Of a DNA stretch of 64,000 bases, positions 27,962 through 37,300 are shown in pieces (the first letter of the stretch is position 1; each line of letters begins with the position of its first letter). The position numbers were made by a program, and so were the translations under genes. Below the pieces are notes generated by a model. The model did no database searches. It saw nothing but the letters and a program-made list of their open reading frames with translations, and was not told where the DNA came from. Location of the stretch: the NCBI GenBank assembly GCA_963575745.1, contig CAUYUJ010014553.1:1-64000 (forward strand). Direction: 5' to 3'. This stretch comes from Prorocentrum cordatum (lineage: Eukaryota > Sar > Dinophyceae > Prorocentrales > Prorocentraceae).

Positions 27962-28681
27962 GTGCAACAAGGACAGAATTTGAAAAGATGGCATTATGTT
28001 CCGAGACTTGTTACACTCATGCCTGCAATCGGTGATTGTCCCGTCGACCCCGGAAGATTAGATGATAAGCGCCGCGCCTACGCTGTCAACATCCAGCAAG
28101 GTTTGACGATTGATCGCATTGACAATTGGCGCGACGAGGAGAGTAGATCTCATCACCCATTTGAACATGACTCGAATGGTGATTCCAGCGATGGCGACTA
28201 TGGCCCGAGTAGATGGACCGGATACACAGAGTTCTGGATCCGAGAAGATGGCGCCCCGGCCACTCAGTGGACCGGGGAAAGGCTTTTGTTAGAATGCTGT
28301 TGCGGCCCTCAGAGCAGGATAGGAGACCCAGAGAATTTCGTCGACAACTCATGTAAGGTAATTCGATACACAGAGAAGGAAGACATGAGGACGGATGAGG
28401 GACTTAGAATAGCATTGAGCGATATTAATACGTTCAAGGGAAAACGCATCACGTTATGGGGTTCAATGCCTTGCACGGGAGACTCTCCCTGGCAATGTGT
28501 CAATGAAGCGCACTATTTCCGTACTGGAAATCACAGAGCGATGCGTAGGCTTCGAGGTATTAGAACTGATTTCAGATACCTGTTTTGGAACTTCCAGGAG
28601 ATTGCCCGCGCTGTGCACAAAGCGGGGGGTGTTGTTTGCATTGAGTGGCCTACCCAGTTTATTGGAGGGACCCTCAGGTGA
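27962..28681 (+). CDS. Methyltransferase-like cargo protein, N-terminal part
   Basis: 240 residues right after RNase H. ERLLLECCCGPQSRIGD (about residue 105) has the place and look of the SAM-binding motif I loop. LWGSMPCTGDSPWQCVN (about 165-180) contains a Pro-Cys dipeptide like motif IV of DNA cytosine-5 methyltransferases. GGVVCIEWPTQFIG (about 223-236) sits where motif VI (ENV in cytosine methyltransferases) would be, but reads EWP. Retrotransposon-borne cytosine methyltransferases have been reported in dinoflagellates, from memory. The enzyme class is inferred; an RNA methyltransferase or non-catalytic relative is possible. The frame breaks at TGA 28679 and the protein continues in frame 1. 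Confidence 0.5.
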   Translation: MQQGQNLKRWHYVPRLVTLMPAIGDCPVDPGRLDDKRRAYAVNIQQGLTIDRIDNWRDEESRSHHPFEHDSNGDSSDGDYGPSRWTGYTEFWIREDGAPATQWTGERLLLECCCGPQSRIGDPENFVDNSCKVIRYTEKEDMRTDEGLRIALSDINTFKGKRITLWGSMPCTGDSPWQCVNEAHYFRTGNHRAMRRLRGIRTDFRYLFWNFQEIARAVHKAGGVVCIEWPTQFIGGTLR

Positions 28682-28707
28682 AAAGTTTCATGAGATAACT
28701 AGAGTTT

Positions 28708-29943
28708 GTGAAGACGGCGTTGCATGGATGTGCGTACGGGTCAAAGGATAGCAAGGGCAATTTCATGAAAAAACCCTGGACGATAGCCGCTACCTCCTCT
28801 GTTGTTGCGGAGGGGCTCGAGCGCAGATGTGATGGCACGCATGAGCATGTGGAGGCTAGTGGGCGTGAGTGCAAGAGCGCTGAAGATTACACGGATGTTT
28901 TTGCTAAGCAGGTCCATGCTGTCATTGCTCGTGCTGCAGAGAATTTTTTGTCGTCTCGTCGTCGTCCTATCTCCTCCTCCATTCATGTTTGTGCCGCTGC
29001 CGTTTCGTCTCTAGAGCTTGCGCGGGCTGCCCTGCGGCCGGCCCCCCCTGGGATCGAGCGGTTGCCTTGCGGCGACTGCTCGAGCCTTGCCTGCCGCGCC
29101 CCTCGCGCATCTGAGAGAGTATCGACCGAACCCATGTGCCGACCGCTGAGGAACTCAGCGGTCAAGCCCCCGGGGGAGGAAGTTGTCTCCATCTGCTCAG
29201 ATGACGTCGCAGATGATATCGACTCCGGCTCAGTCGGAGAAGAAAATCAAGGGAGAGAGATCCGAGACAATGCCCCTCCCAACGCAATTCGGAAAGCCAC
29301 CCCACCGGCTCGGCCGAGAGGGGAGGCTGGCCCACCGGCTCAGCCGGGAGGGGCAAAAGACAACGATTTCAGCCCGATCGATGTTGTATCAGAGATGGAT
29401 GTCGAGATGGAGGCTGGCGTTGAGATCCGTGGCGAAGAAATAGCTGCACGCAAAAGGGCGGCAGAGGCAGCCTTCCGAGGCAGTCGGCACGCAAAGAAAG
29501 CGGCCAACTCTAATAATGAGGACACCGACTCCTGCAAGAACAGACCGATCTTCAAATGTTTCCCGGACAAGTTGAGGGAATGGTCCCGACAGGGACCTAC
29601 TGGAAATGCCGAATTCGTTCCCACGAAAGGATGGGGTTGGCGCTACACGGTGTGGAGGCATGACATACTGTATACGCGGAGCGACGAAGTCGTGGCCGCG
29701 TTGAAGGCAGATCTGGAAGCGACGTCACAGACGATATTTCAGCGTTTATATTCCCAAGTTTCACAAGATCCATGGACGGTTCAGTGGACAATGTTCGGCG
29801 GAAGGCTACTTGCCGCTTCGATTGCGCCCCTCCTGACCCGGATAAGATCCCTATTGGAACGTTCTTTCAGACGTATCCTGACGAAAAGACGAAGTTGGTC
29901 AGTGAGGTGTATGCGAACCCCCCTGGGGGATACCGTGGCATAG
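28708..29943 (+). CDS. Methyltransferase-like C-terminus fused to unknown cargo protein
   Basis: 412 residues. The first 80 (LHGCAYGSKDSKGNFMKKPW, then RRCDGTHEHVEASG) continue the methyltransferase-like protein; the GC-x-YG, KKPW and C-x-G-x-H-x-H pattern looks conserved and structured. Residues about 90-280 are low complexity (Ala/Pro/Glu with several CTNAG palindromes in the DNA). Residues about 290-390 (KCFPDKLREWSRQGP, WRYTVWRHDILYTRSDEV) are a folded, unrecognised domain that continues in frame 3 from about 29772. No function proposed for that part. Confidence 0.45.
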   Translation: MKTALHGCAYGSKDSKGNFMKKPWTIAATSSVVAEGLERRCDGTHEHVEASGRECKSAEDYTDVFAKQVHAVIARAAENFLSSRRRPISSSIHVCAAAVSSLELARAALRPAPPGIERLPCGDCSSLACRAPRASERVSTEPMCRPLRNSAVKPPGEEVVSICSDDVADDIDSGSVGEENQGREIRDNAPPNAIRKATPPARPRGEAGPPAQPGGAKDNDFSPIDVVSEMDVEMEAGVEIRGEEIAARKRAAEAAFRGSRHAKKAANSNNEDTDSCKNRPIFKCFPDKLREWSRQGPTGNAEFVPTKGWGWRYTVWRHDILYTRSDEVVAALKADLEATSQTIFQRLYSQVSQDPWTVQWTMFGGRLLAASIAPLLTRIRSLLERSFRRILTKRRSWSVRCMRTPLGDTVA

Positions 29944-30539
29944 TTCGACCGCTCGAACCAGGGGAAATCATAGGTCCTACTGTCGGCTCAGCCGTTCAGT
30001 ATGAGACCCCCTTTGGAAACTATGTAAGCGTGCCAGTGGTTGATTGCCGGACAGAGGGCTCCCCGCGTGTCTGGGTTGACATTTGGGCGCCATCTTCTCG
30101 AAAGCCTCCCCAGGGCTCAGCCACTGGGGATAGCTGGGGAACGATGTTTGCTCTTCCAGTGGTCAAGGGTTTATACCAGGCACCTGTGCACGTTGTCGAG
30201 GAGGCCCTTGCCGCCACTGCAAAAGCAGCATACTTCGAGGCCTCTCCCCAACAGGCGGTGCGTTGGCGGAAAAGACAGCGCCCATGGAAAAGACCGCATA
30301 ATTTCGAAGAGTGGCTTGCCAGGGAGGGCCTTGATCCTGGGGCCGATGAAGACTCGCCGCCGAAAAAGCCAAGAGCTGCAGCGGAGGCAACGGATGACAC
30401 TGTTACCGTGGCTAATCAGCAAGCAGTCTCCTGCGGCAATCAGCCCCCATTGAGCAACCCTGGGACCGGAAGACAGGTGGCCGGCGAATCATCTTCCGGC
30501 CAATCGTCCGGCAATTGGTCAATGGCCCTCCCGGTTTAG
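29772..30539 (+). CDS. Unknown cargo protein
   Basis: 255 residues. Folded-looking N-terminal half (PIGTFFQTYPDEKTKLVSEV, GNYVSVPVVDC) and a disordered Gly/Ser/Pro tail. It continues the domain begun at about 29.57 kb in another frame. No family recognised. It ends at TAG 30537-30539, with the next gene reading on in the same frame. Confidence 0.4.
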   Translation: MDGSVDNVRRKATCRFDCAPPDPDKIPIGTFFQTYPDEKTKLVSEVYANPPGGYRGIVRPLEPGEIIGPTVGSAVQYETPFGNYVSVPVVDCRTEGSPRVWVDIWAPSSRKPPQGSATGDSWGTMFALPVVKGLYQAPVHVVEEALAATAKAAYFEASPQQAVRWRKRQRPWKRPHNFEEWLAREGLDPGADEDSPPKKPRAAAEATDDTVTVANQQAVSCGNQPPLSNPGTGRQVAGESSSGQSSGNWSMALPV

Positions 30540-30542
30540 CTG

Positions 30543-31412
30543 GTGGGGGCAATGGTGGTGAACCACCCCGCGGCTCAGCCGGTGGAGGTGGGGCACCGCC
30601 AACATCTGGCGGACTCCCTTCGGGAAACGATCCACCCTCTCACCCCCCCTCAGGAGGTGGTGGAGGGGCCGCCCGACTCAGGGCCAGTAGCGGCTGGAGC
30701 TGAGTCTGACGATCAGCCATACATTGGGCGTGGTCCCTGGAACGTCCTAGAGTGTCTGCGGACGCAGGGGATCTTCGGGGAAGATCCCAGACCCCCCTCG
30801 AACGATTGGCGGGAGAAGGTGGACGAAATTTTGAGTCTCTATATTGGGGTCACGGATCCGAAAATGAAAGACTGGTCGGACAAACTGACCTTCGTTAAGA
30901 AGTGTCAGGCCATTTCTAAGATCGCCGAAGTCAGCGGACATTTGTGGATCCCGTTTATAGGGGAGGGCCTCGCTGCCATGTCGTCCACGGGGAAACCCGC
31001 GACGGATTTCTTTCGCCCGCTGAGCCAGATGAGGTGCGGATCGAGACTTGCTTGGACTTGCTCTATTCACATTGTTTCGGATTCTACAATTGTGTTCAAA
31101 GACAGGTCAGGGCCCGCGAAGCCTAGCCTGTGCCCTGAATATAACCTGCGTGAGAAGGTGTTCGGGAGTATACAGCAAGCCGTGAGTGGAGCACAGATTT
31201 CGGACATCCTTAATGCCTCCGCGAATTTTCGGTGGGAACAGAGCGGGTGTTACGAAAAAGGGACCCACTCCCCAATCCGTTTTACGTTCTGGAACTTCAA
31301 CGACATTGTTGACAACATCCTAGCTAAACGGAGTTGGGAGTGGGCCCAAACGATACGAGAACCCGCTCGCTTTCGCCGGAAGCCTCAGGTTCATGATAAG
31401 AGATGCTGTTAA
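30543..31412 (+). CDS. Cargo protein, possible SGNH-hydrolase N-terminal half
   Basis: 290 residues. After a Pro/Gly-rich start, residues about 60-160 are helical (RGPWNVLECLRTQGIFGED). CSIHIVSDSTIVFKDR (about residue 175-190) resembles block I of SGNH/GDSL hydrolases, where a Gly-Asp-Ser or similar triplet carries the nucleophile. The next feature, in the same frame after a stop, has a Gly-Gly-Gly-His segment that could be block III. The likeness is weak, no His-Asp pair is proven, and the protein may be something else. Confidence 0.3.
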   Translation: MGAMVVNHPAAQPVEVGHRQHLADSLRETIHPLTPPQEVVEGPPDSGPVAAGAESDDQPYIGRGPWNVLECLRTQGIFGEDPRPPSNDWREKVDEILSLYIGVTDPKMKDWSDKLTFVKKCQAISKIAEVSGHLWIPFIGEGLAAMSSTGKPATDFFRPLSQMRCGSRLAWTCSIHIVSDSTIVFKDRSGPAKPSLCPEYNLREKVFGSIQQAVSGAQISDILNASANFRWEQSGCYEKGTHSPIRFTFWNFNDIVDNILAKRSWEWAQTIREPARFRRKPQVHDKRCC

Positions 31413-31427
31413 GTTGATTGATGCGCG

Positions 31428-32060
31428 ATGCTCCGTTCACCTGAGGGGGCGATCGATATCATGCATATTGGTGGGGGCCACACGTGCTGGCAGAACGATG
31501 GAGCTGGCGTTGACCCCATGTGGGACGACGTTGCCACACTAGTTCGAGCCAGAATGAAACGTCGGATAGAGCACTACAAAGCAATAGGACTGTTTCCTAG
31601 ACTAATGATTCTCGACGGGGTGAGCCTCTACCGACAGCTTAAGCACCGCCCAGGAGACGTCTTCCATTTCGGTGCCAGCCACCCCGATTACAAACTGTAT
31701 AGCGGAGGGCGTATTGAAGGCGCAAATGCTGGCCAATTGTGTGCGGATTACATGATCAAAACGGCTAAGCTAGCCATATCATTTTTCTGTCAGCCTTCCG
31801 GCGGCTCAGCCGTTCGGGATGGTCATATATCGTGCGCGACGAGAGATGGCGGATATGCCGAACAGGAGGCGGAAGTTAAATACCTTATTATGTACTGGCA
31901 GGACTGGTCTCCTGCTGAGGGCAATATCCCCACGTCGGTATTCGGCGCGCTCCCATTCAGGGAACCTTCGACCAACGTCGATTTTTACAGCCGTTTCAAA
32001 CGGAACTGGAGGTGGTGCAATACATTCATATTACTCAACGGATTTCAAGAGTTTCCTTGA
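31428..32060 (+). CDS. Cargo protein, possible SGNH-hydrolase C-terminal half
   Basis: 211 residues in the same frame as the preceding one, separated by TAA at 31410. IDIMHIGGGHTCWQNDGAG (about 8-26) and LFPRLMILDGVSLYRQLKH (about 60-80) look like a central beta-strand and helix pair of an alpha/beta hydrolase-like fold. A CTNAG palindrome lies inside at 31802-31812. Function unknown. It overlaps the next frame (frame 1) by 240 bases. Confidence 0.3.
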   Translation: MLRSPEGAIDIMHIGGGHTCWQNDGAGVDPMWDDVATLVRARMKRRIEHYKAIGLFPRLMILDGVSLYRQLKHRPGDVFHFGASHPDYKLYSGGRIEGANAGQLCADYMIKTAKLAISFFCQPSGGSAVRDGHISCATRDGGYAEQEAEVKYLIMYWQDWSPAEGNIPTSVFGALPFREPSTNVDFYSRFKRNWRWCNTFILLNGFQEFP

Positions 32061-33783
32061 AAGAGGGGCCGCGTACAGTGACTTTTTCCCATGGGCGGAT
32101 GATGCCTACTTTCTGCCTCGCGGAGAAACTTTCTGCCCTGGAATGCCGCCGAAGGGAAAGAGCCAGAGATCGGTGAATGAGGGCGCGCAAAATGATGAGC
32201 CTATGCGTACAGCACTCAACGAGTTCAATAAAGCAGCGCCAACGGCTGCGCCGAGCGGCTTAGCCGTTGCGGTGAGTGGCGCAACGCCGGGCGGCATAGC
32301 TGTCCCCGTTCCCGCCGCGTCGTCGGCTGGTGCTGCTGCCCCAGCCGGAAATGCCAGGCCTGGCGGCTCAGCCGCTACAGGCTCCGGCTCCAGCGCGCGA
32401 ACGGCTCAGTCGCCTCGCGCTCCCCCTCTGGCGCCACCGTCTAATGTCAAAGAAATAGAGACGCCTGGTGAAGCAGCAGAAAAACACATCCGCGAAAAGT
32501 GCCCCGAGGGAAAGTTGACCACACTCAGTCAACGTTACAAGTTTCCAAGGCGGCCAAAAGAAGGTAGCCCAGGATATGAAGAACTCCTCTGGCCGCATTG
32601 TCATCCGTATCAGCAGACAAAGAAGCTGTCTTTCCAGAAATCATCGGAGGCAGATGTTACCTATTATGATTCTCTTTGTCCACTCACGGTTGCTAGCCGG
32701 AACCTCCATCGGGGCATGATGCCCATGAACGCCTATCCGGGCGAAGAAGGCCGCCTTGCTGAAGTCGCTCAAGGGAAGGAACCAGCTAGAAGCAAGGAAA
32801 CGAAAATGGTCCTAAAAGCAACTAACAGTGAAGCGTGGCTGGCGTTCCAATTGCTACAGAAGACGACGAAAGTTCCGGCTGCGACTCCACGTTGCATTAT
32901 CCCGAACTGGGCGCGTTTCTTTAGAATCAAGGCCGACGGGTCGATTCCAGGCCCGACAGCCACCGTGGCTGACCGACTGAATTGGGCCAAATTGAGGACG
33001 ACTGCCCACAAGGTGGGCAGGGCCCACTGTGTTGAGCTTGCACTGCCATTCTTCGTGACAGCTGAAAAGATTGCGGAAGTCTCAGACTCATCCGCAGGAT
33101 GGACCAAACAGTCGCGCGGCACGTCTGTGACTGCACTTCACTCGATACTGAAAGGCCATCAGTTGCTCCCATCAGACCCCAAGTGCGGAGGGAATGTGAA
33201 AACGCATGCGGTTGGGGTATATTCCTTCCCGTGTAGCGACAACCCCAACACTCACGCGACATACTCCGTCGCGGAGGAGACCTTTGGAGATGGTATTTGG
33301 GTGACCGCGGAGATTGTTTTCTATGCCAAGAATACGAGACCCATCAGAGGGTCACCGACTCAGTATGTGAGTGATCCGATGAGTGACGTATTGTATGAGT
33401 TGCGACTTTACTATTGGTCCGCGGCAGCGTTGTATGTTACCGACGCGTGGTCACATTTGCTGCGTGTTGCCAAGCTAAACGGGTGGAGTCTGGAGCAGGA
33501 CTTTGAGGTTGAGAGATATCGAGATGAAGCCCGGACGACGGCAACGGACAAAGTCCGAGAGGCGCAGATGGCCTGGGTCCCAAATTTGAAACGATTTGAC
33601 TGGCAAAAGGGACAAAGCCAATATTTGAGGGGCAAAGGGGCAACCGACGATGAAACCTATGATGACATTTGGCCTTGGCTCCAAGAGAAAGGAGTCATAT
33701 TAACCAAGATTCATGCTATTCACAAGAGCGAGGCCTCGGAGAAGTCTTTTAACCTGGTTGAACAGAACAGACTGGAAACATAA
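31819..33783 (+). CDS. Cargo protein with ADP-ribosyltransferase-like domain
   Basis: 654 codons; the real protein probably begins near 32143 (MPPKGKSQRS). Residues about 110-220 are Ala/Pro/Ser-rich linker. A folded region begins at about 245. SRGTSVTALHSILKGHQLLP (about residue 430-450), then HAVGVYSFPC, resembles the H/R-G-T ... I-L-x-x-G ... G-V-Y pattern of the ART fold shared by PARPs and the C-lobe of Tpt1. Downstream strands (GIWVTAEIVFYA) fit that fold. Catalytic residues are not proven. It ends at TAA 33781-33783; the same frame stays open afterwards. Confidence 0.45.
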   Translation: MVIYRARREMADMPNRRRKLNTLLCTGRTGLLLRAISPRRYSARSHSGNLRPTSIFTAVSNGTGGGAIHSYYSTDFKSFLERGAAYSDFFPWADDAYFLPRGETFCPGMPPKGKSQRSVNEGAQNDEPMRTALNEFNKAAPTAAPSGLAVAVSGATPGGIAVPVPAASSAGAAAPAGNARPGGSAATGSGSSARTAQSPRAPPLAPPSNVKEIETPGEAAEKHIREKCPEGKLTTLSQRYKFPRRPKEGSPGYEELLWPHCHPYQQTKKLSFQKSSEADVTYYDSLCPLTVASRNLHRGMMPMNAYPGEEGRLAEVAQGKEPARSKETKMVLKATNSEAWLAFQLLQKTTKVPAATPRCIIPNWARFFRIKADGSIPGPTATVADRLNWAKLRTTAHKVGRAHCVELALPFFVTAEKIAEVSDSSAGWTKQSRGTSVTALHSILKGHQLLPSDPKCGGNVKTHAVGVYSFPCSDNPNTHATYSVAEETFGDGIWVTAEIVFYAKNTRPIRGSPTQYVSDPMSDVLYELRLYYWSAAALYVTDAWSHLLRVAKLNGWSLEQDFEVERYRDEARTTATDKVREAQMAWVPNLKRFDWQKGQSQYLRGKGATDDETYDDIWPWLQEKGVILTKIHAIHKSEASEKSFNLVEQNRLET

Positions 33784-34350
33784 AAGGAGCAGGAGGCGGA
33801 CAAGATGGAGCCGGCGGCTAAGTCGTCCGGCGCCCCATTTACGATTGAAAGCAATGATTTCCCGAGCCTCGGACAGACCCTTGCAAATCTAGGGGAGACA
33901 TGCAAAGCGCCGCCCCCTGGGGCCGCGGCTTGGTCTTCTACTCCTCAGGCTCCTCCTCCTGGAGGACCAAGAGAGATTGCCCCCAAAAGGGCTCCGCCGG
34001 AGATTCGAACGTCGACGAAGTCGCCTGCCAACAAGCCGAATGTCCCCGTGCAGGGGAATGTTCCGCAGGCAAGAGATTTTCCCAAGAGAGCCCCGCCTCC
34101 GCCGAAGTTCGTGCCGAGATCACAGATATTGGGCCCTCCGCCAGCGAAGATGCTTCGAATTGAAGGAGATCTCGCTGCGCCCCCGGCTGCGCAGCCACCT
34201 GCGAAGCCGGGTGGCAAAGATGCAGCCGGCAGCCAAACTTGGAAGCCAAGTATTCCTGAGCCTCCGCCCAAGTTGACCAAATTTATCGGAGATAATGTTT
34301 CCGACTCTCCGCCCGTCGATCAGAGCCATCAGACAGGTGAGTTTCGATAA
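33784..34350 (+). CDS. Pro-rich linker protein
   Basis: Same frame as the preceding protein, with a Met at 33805. About 180 residues, dominated by Pro, Ala and Lys (KRAPPEIRTSTKSPANKPN, PRSQILGPPPAKM). Likely disordered linker between the two ART-like proteins. It ends at TAA 34348-34350, after which the frame is open again for about 3 kb. Confidence 0.4.
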   Translation, partial: KEQEADKMEPAAKSSGAPFTIESNDFPSLGQTLANLGETCKAPPPGAAAWSSTPQAPPPGGPREIAPKRAPPEIRTSTKSPANKPNVPVQGNVPQARDFPKRAPPPPKFVPRSQILGPPPAKMLRIEGDLAAPPAAQPPAKPGGKDAAGSQTWKPSIPEPPPKLTKFIGDNVSDSPPVDQSHQTGEFR

Positions 34351-37300
34351 AAGTCTGCGCCCAGTTCGACTGGGCGATGGGGAGATGCATGGCGTGCCGA
34401 AGAAAGTGCCACAAGCAATCGGCCTGCAGAAGCGCACCCCCCGAACGACGAGGCACAAGCTGCCCCTGCTGAAGAGGCAGCTCCCGGTCAAGACGGAGAC
34501 GGTAATACATCAGGCGAAAACCCCGCGACTCAGTCGGATGGGGATCGTTCATCTGAGGATTCGCCAATATTAGAAGGAGATGATGATATAACGTTTATTT
34601 TGAAAGCTCTCAAAGAGGTCTCAAATGAACACTTCTCGCGCCCGAGAGCCAGCAGAGCATTGATACATGAGAAACAATTCTTCTACCGCATGAGAGGAGT
34701 GCGGTCGAGAGCGCAAGATGTCGACCTGCAGGAGACTCCTGAGTTAAGGAAATTCAGAATCACAGCGGCCTCGTTTATTCAGGCGGCGAACTGTGTTTAT
34801 TCAATATACGCGCAGAACGATGGCCACGAACCAGATGCATATTCCACTGTGTGGAATGTTTTTTTTGATGCTGTTGTGGAGCAAATCAGAAAGGCGGATC
34901 CAGATTTTGTTCGCACCCCTGTGGCGTCGGAGAAACCCAGGAGGACTAGACATGCAGAGGCGGGCGATTCGGGAGCAGGTATGATTAGAGTCCCTACTCC
35001 CCCTGCCCCTCCGTCCGGCTCGGCCGCGGCGGACGATCTCCCGACTCCTCCACCTGGTTCGCCCAGAGCGGAACAGGATGATCAGTTTGATGCACCAGAA
35101 GAACCATCAGTGCCTACCACGGTGGAGCCATGGGACGAGGGGGCAACTACTGCCCCCAAGCATCAGCAAGACGCCCGGATGCCTCGGGCAATCCGGGTAT
35201 CCCAGGAGCTGACGCAGAAGCTGAGGACATTAGTACAGTCTTTCCATATGAAGGGGATCCCGAGCTCATTGAATCTATGGAAGACGAGGATTGTTCCCTT
35301 GGTCCAGCATTTGAAAACATGTTTCGTAGATAGACTCTCCCGCCAGCTCCTGATAAAAGACAAAGTCAGCCCCTGCACACGGATCCTAACGACGAGGATC
35401 GAGACGTCACAGTGGGGCACGCTGTTTCATTCAAGGGCAAACAATTATGTTACGGCAGAAGAACGTGGGCAAATCAGTCGGAGGACCCCTGGACCATCGA
35501 AACAGATTATCTACGACGCACATATAACTGGACCCGTTCCGCCGCACATCGAAGCCATCCGCAATCGGACTGGCAACGCACTTCGGTGCATGACCGAATT
35601 TGCGGAAGACCCGATTTTCGCGATGCTGGGGAGCCTCAATCAGGATGATGGCACTGTCGAAAAGGCGAAGGACTTTCTTAGAGCCGAATTTCATTCCGAT
35701 GACGTCCCAGAAGGCTTTACCCCAGAAGTCTTTGGGTGTCTTGAGCCGCTGGTAGTTGGGGTCGATGACAAAGAGAATCCGGCTGTTTTGGGCAGTTCGG
35801 ACACTTGGTGCACTCAGAGCTGCCGTGCAGATGTATTCGCCGAGAAAGTAGGCAAGTGCGCTGTGTACCTCGTAAGGCATTGTTCCGACTATGCGAGATC
35901 GTCGGGAGGCTGGGTCTATTTTGGAGACCTAGTGCAGAAAACCAAAGACGACGGTTTTACTTTTCAATCATACGCCCTTGCTGCGCACGGCTTAGCCGTG
36001 TTGTCACCAGAGACAATTGAAGTTTTGGGCATACTCCCCAAGGGTAGTTATAAACTTATTGGGACCAGTGTCCATGATATGTGGTCACGATATAAGACGT
36101 GCCCATCGCAAGAGGAAGCGAGGAGTGAGGCACCCATACCCATTTTCTATCGAGCATGCCAGGGACATTCGACATTCGTTGCTTCCATTGAAAGGGTGTA
36201 TGTCCCGTATGACCCTGGCCAAGCCAGGGGTCATGTATCTCTTCTTCATATCACGGACTTGCAGACATTCCTGGAATCTACGGACGGAGCAGTCCGTTTC
36301 CCGAAGAGGGATTCAGGGCTTTGTCGTGACGCAGACAATGAGTTGCTGCGATTGCTTCCAACGAACAGGAGCCCTACAATGCCTGATCCCACGCGTATTC
36401 CTCCGTGGCTCAGCCAGCGGACATACGGAGAACCTCTCCCTGCAAGAAGCCTACTGCCCATGGGCAATGTGGCACAGAGAGGAGAACCGCCAACGGTGGG
36501 GACTTGGCCCGCAGATGACACCAACCACCTATGGCAACAACTTCCCAATCATCGCGAGTTATGGGAGCTTGTTCTCGTTTTCACTGGCAGAGTGCTCACT
36601 CGCTTCTCGTGCAGGGTTTGTCCAGGCGGGACCATAGTGTCCCGTGAGGTGCCGAGGTTCACTGACATTGACAAAGCTGTCTCTCTCGTCAAACAGGAGG
36701 ACCAGATGCGCCGGTCGGTACTTTTCAATCGCGAGTGGGCTTCATATGAAGTGACTTTCGACAATGAGTCGATTATTGCTTGGATCCACGCAGACGAGAG
36801 ACGACTGTTGTCGTGGAGTCGCCGGCCAGCACTGGAACACGAAATCCAGGACCGGGTTTTAACCGTCTCCTGGGAAGACGACGGGAGGTCCCTGTGTTTC
36901 CGATATCATTGGGTGAGGACAGGTTTTGCAAATTGTCCTGTCTGCAGCTGTCCGATCAAATATAAATATAGGGTCACGCATGATTTCGTGACTCAGACAT
37001 GGAATCATACCACAATCCCGCGGTCTCTTGAGGCGAATGGACTTGTATTAGAGGTGATGAACTCGTACGACCTTCCTTGGTGGGATCGCACCCAGTATAT
37101 AAAGGTGCGTGGAGAACGACAACAGAGAGCTTCTGCGCTTGTAATGAAAAACGTCAGCAGCAATCATCAGCAGGAGCGAAAATGGGCGAATGGGGACTAC
37201 GCTAAACTAGTGGCAGCTGGCCAGATATTCGGCAACAGCTTGCCGGGCAATTTCCCGGCTTGGGTGCCAGAGAAAGCCGTGGCTCAGCCACCGGCGCGCC

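Noticed and set aside
20588-34350. Reassignment of TAA to Gln in this genome
   Set aside because: Other gene ends here use TAA plausibly (31410, 37399, 37763) and dinoflagellate nuclear genes use the standard code; mutation or readthrough is simpler.
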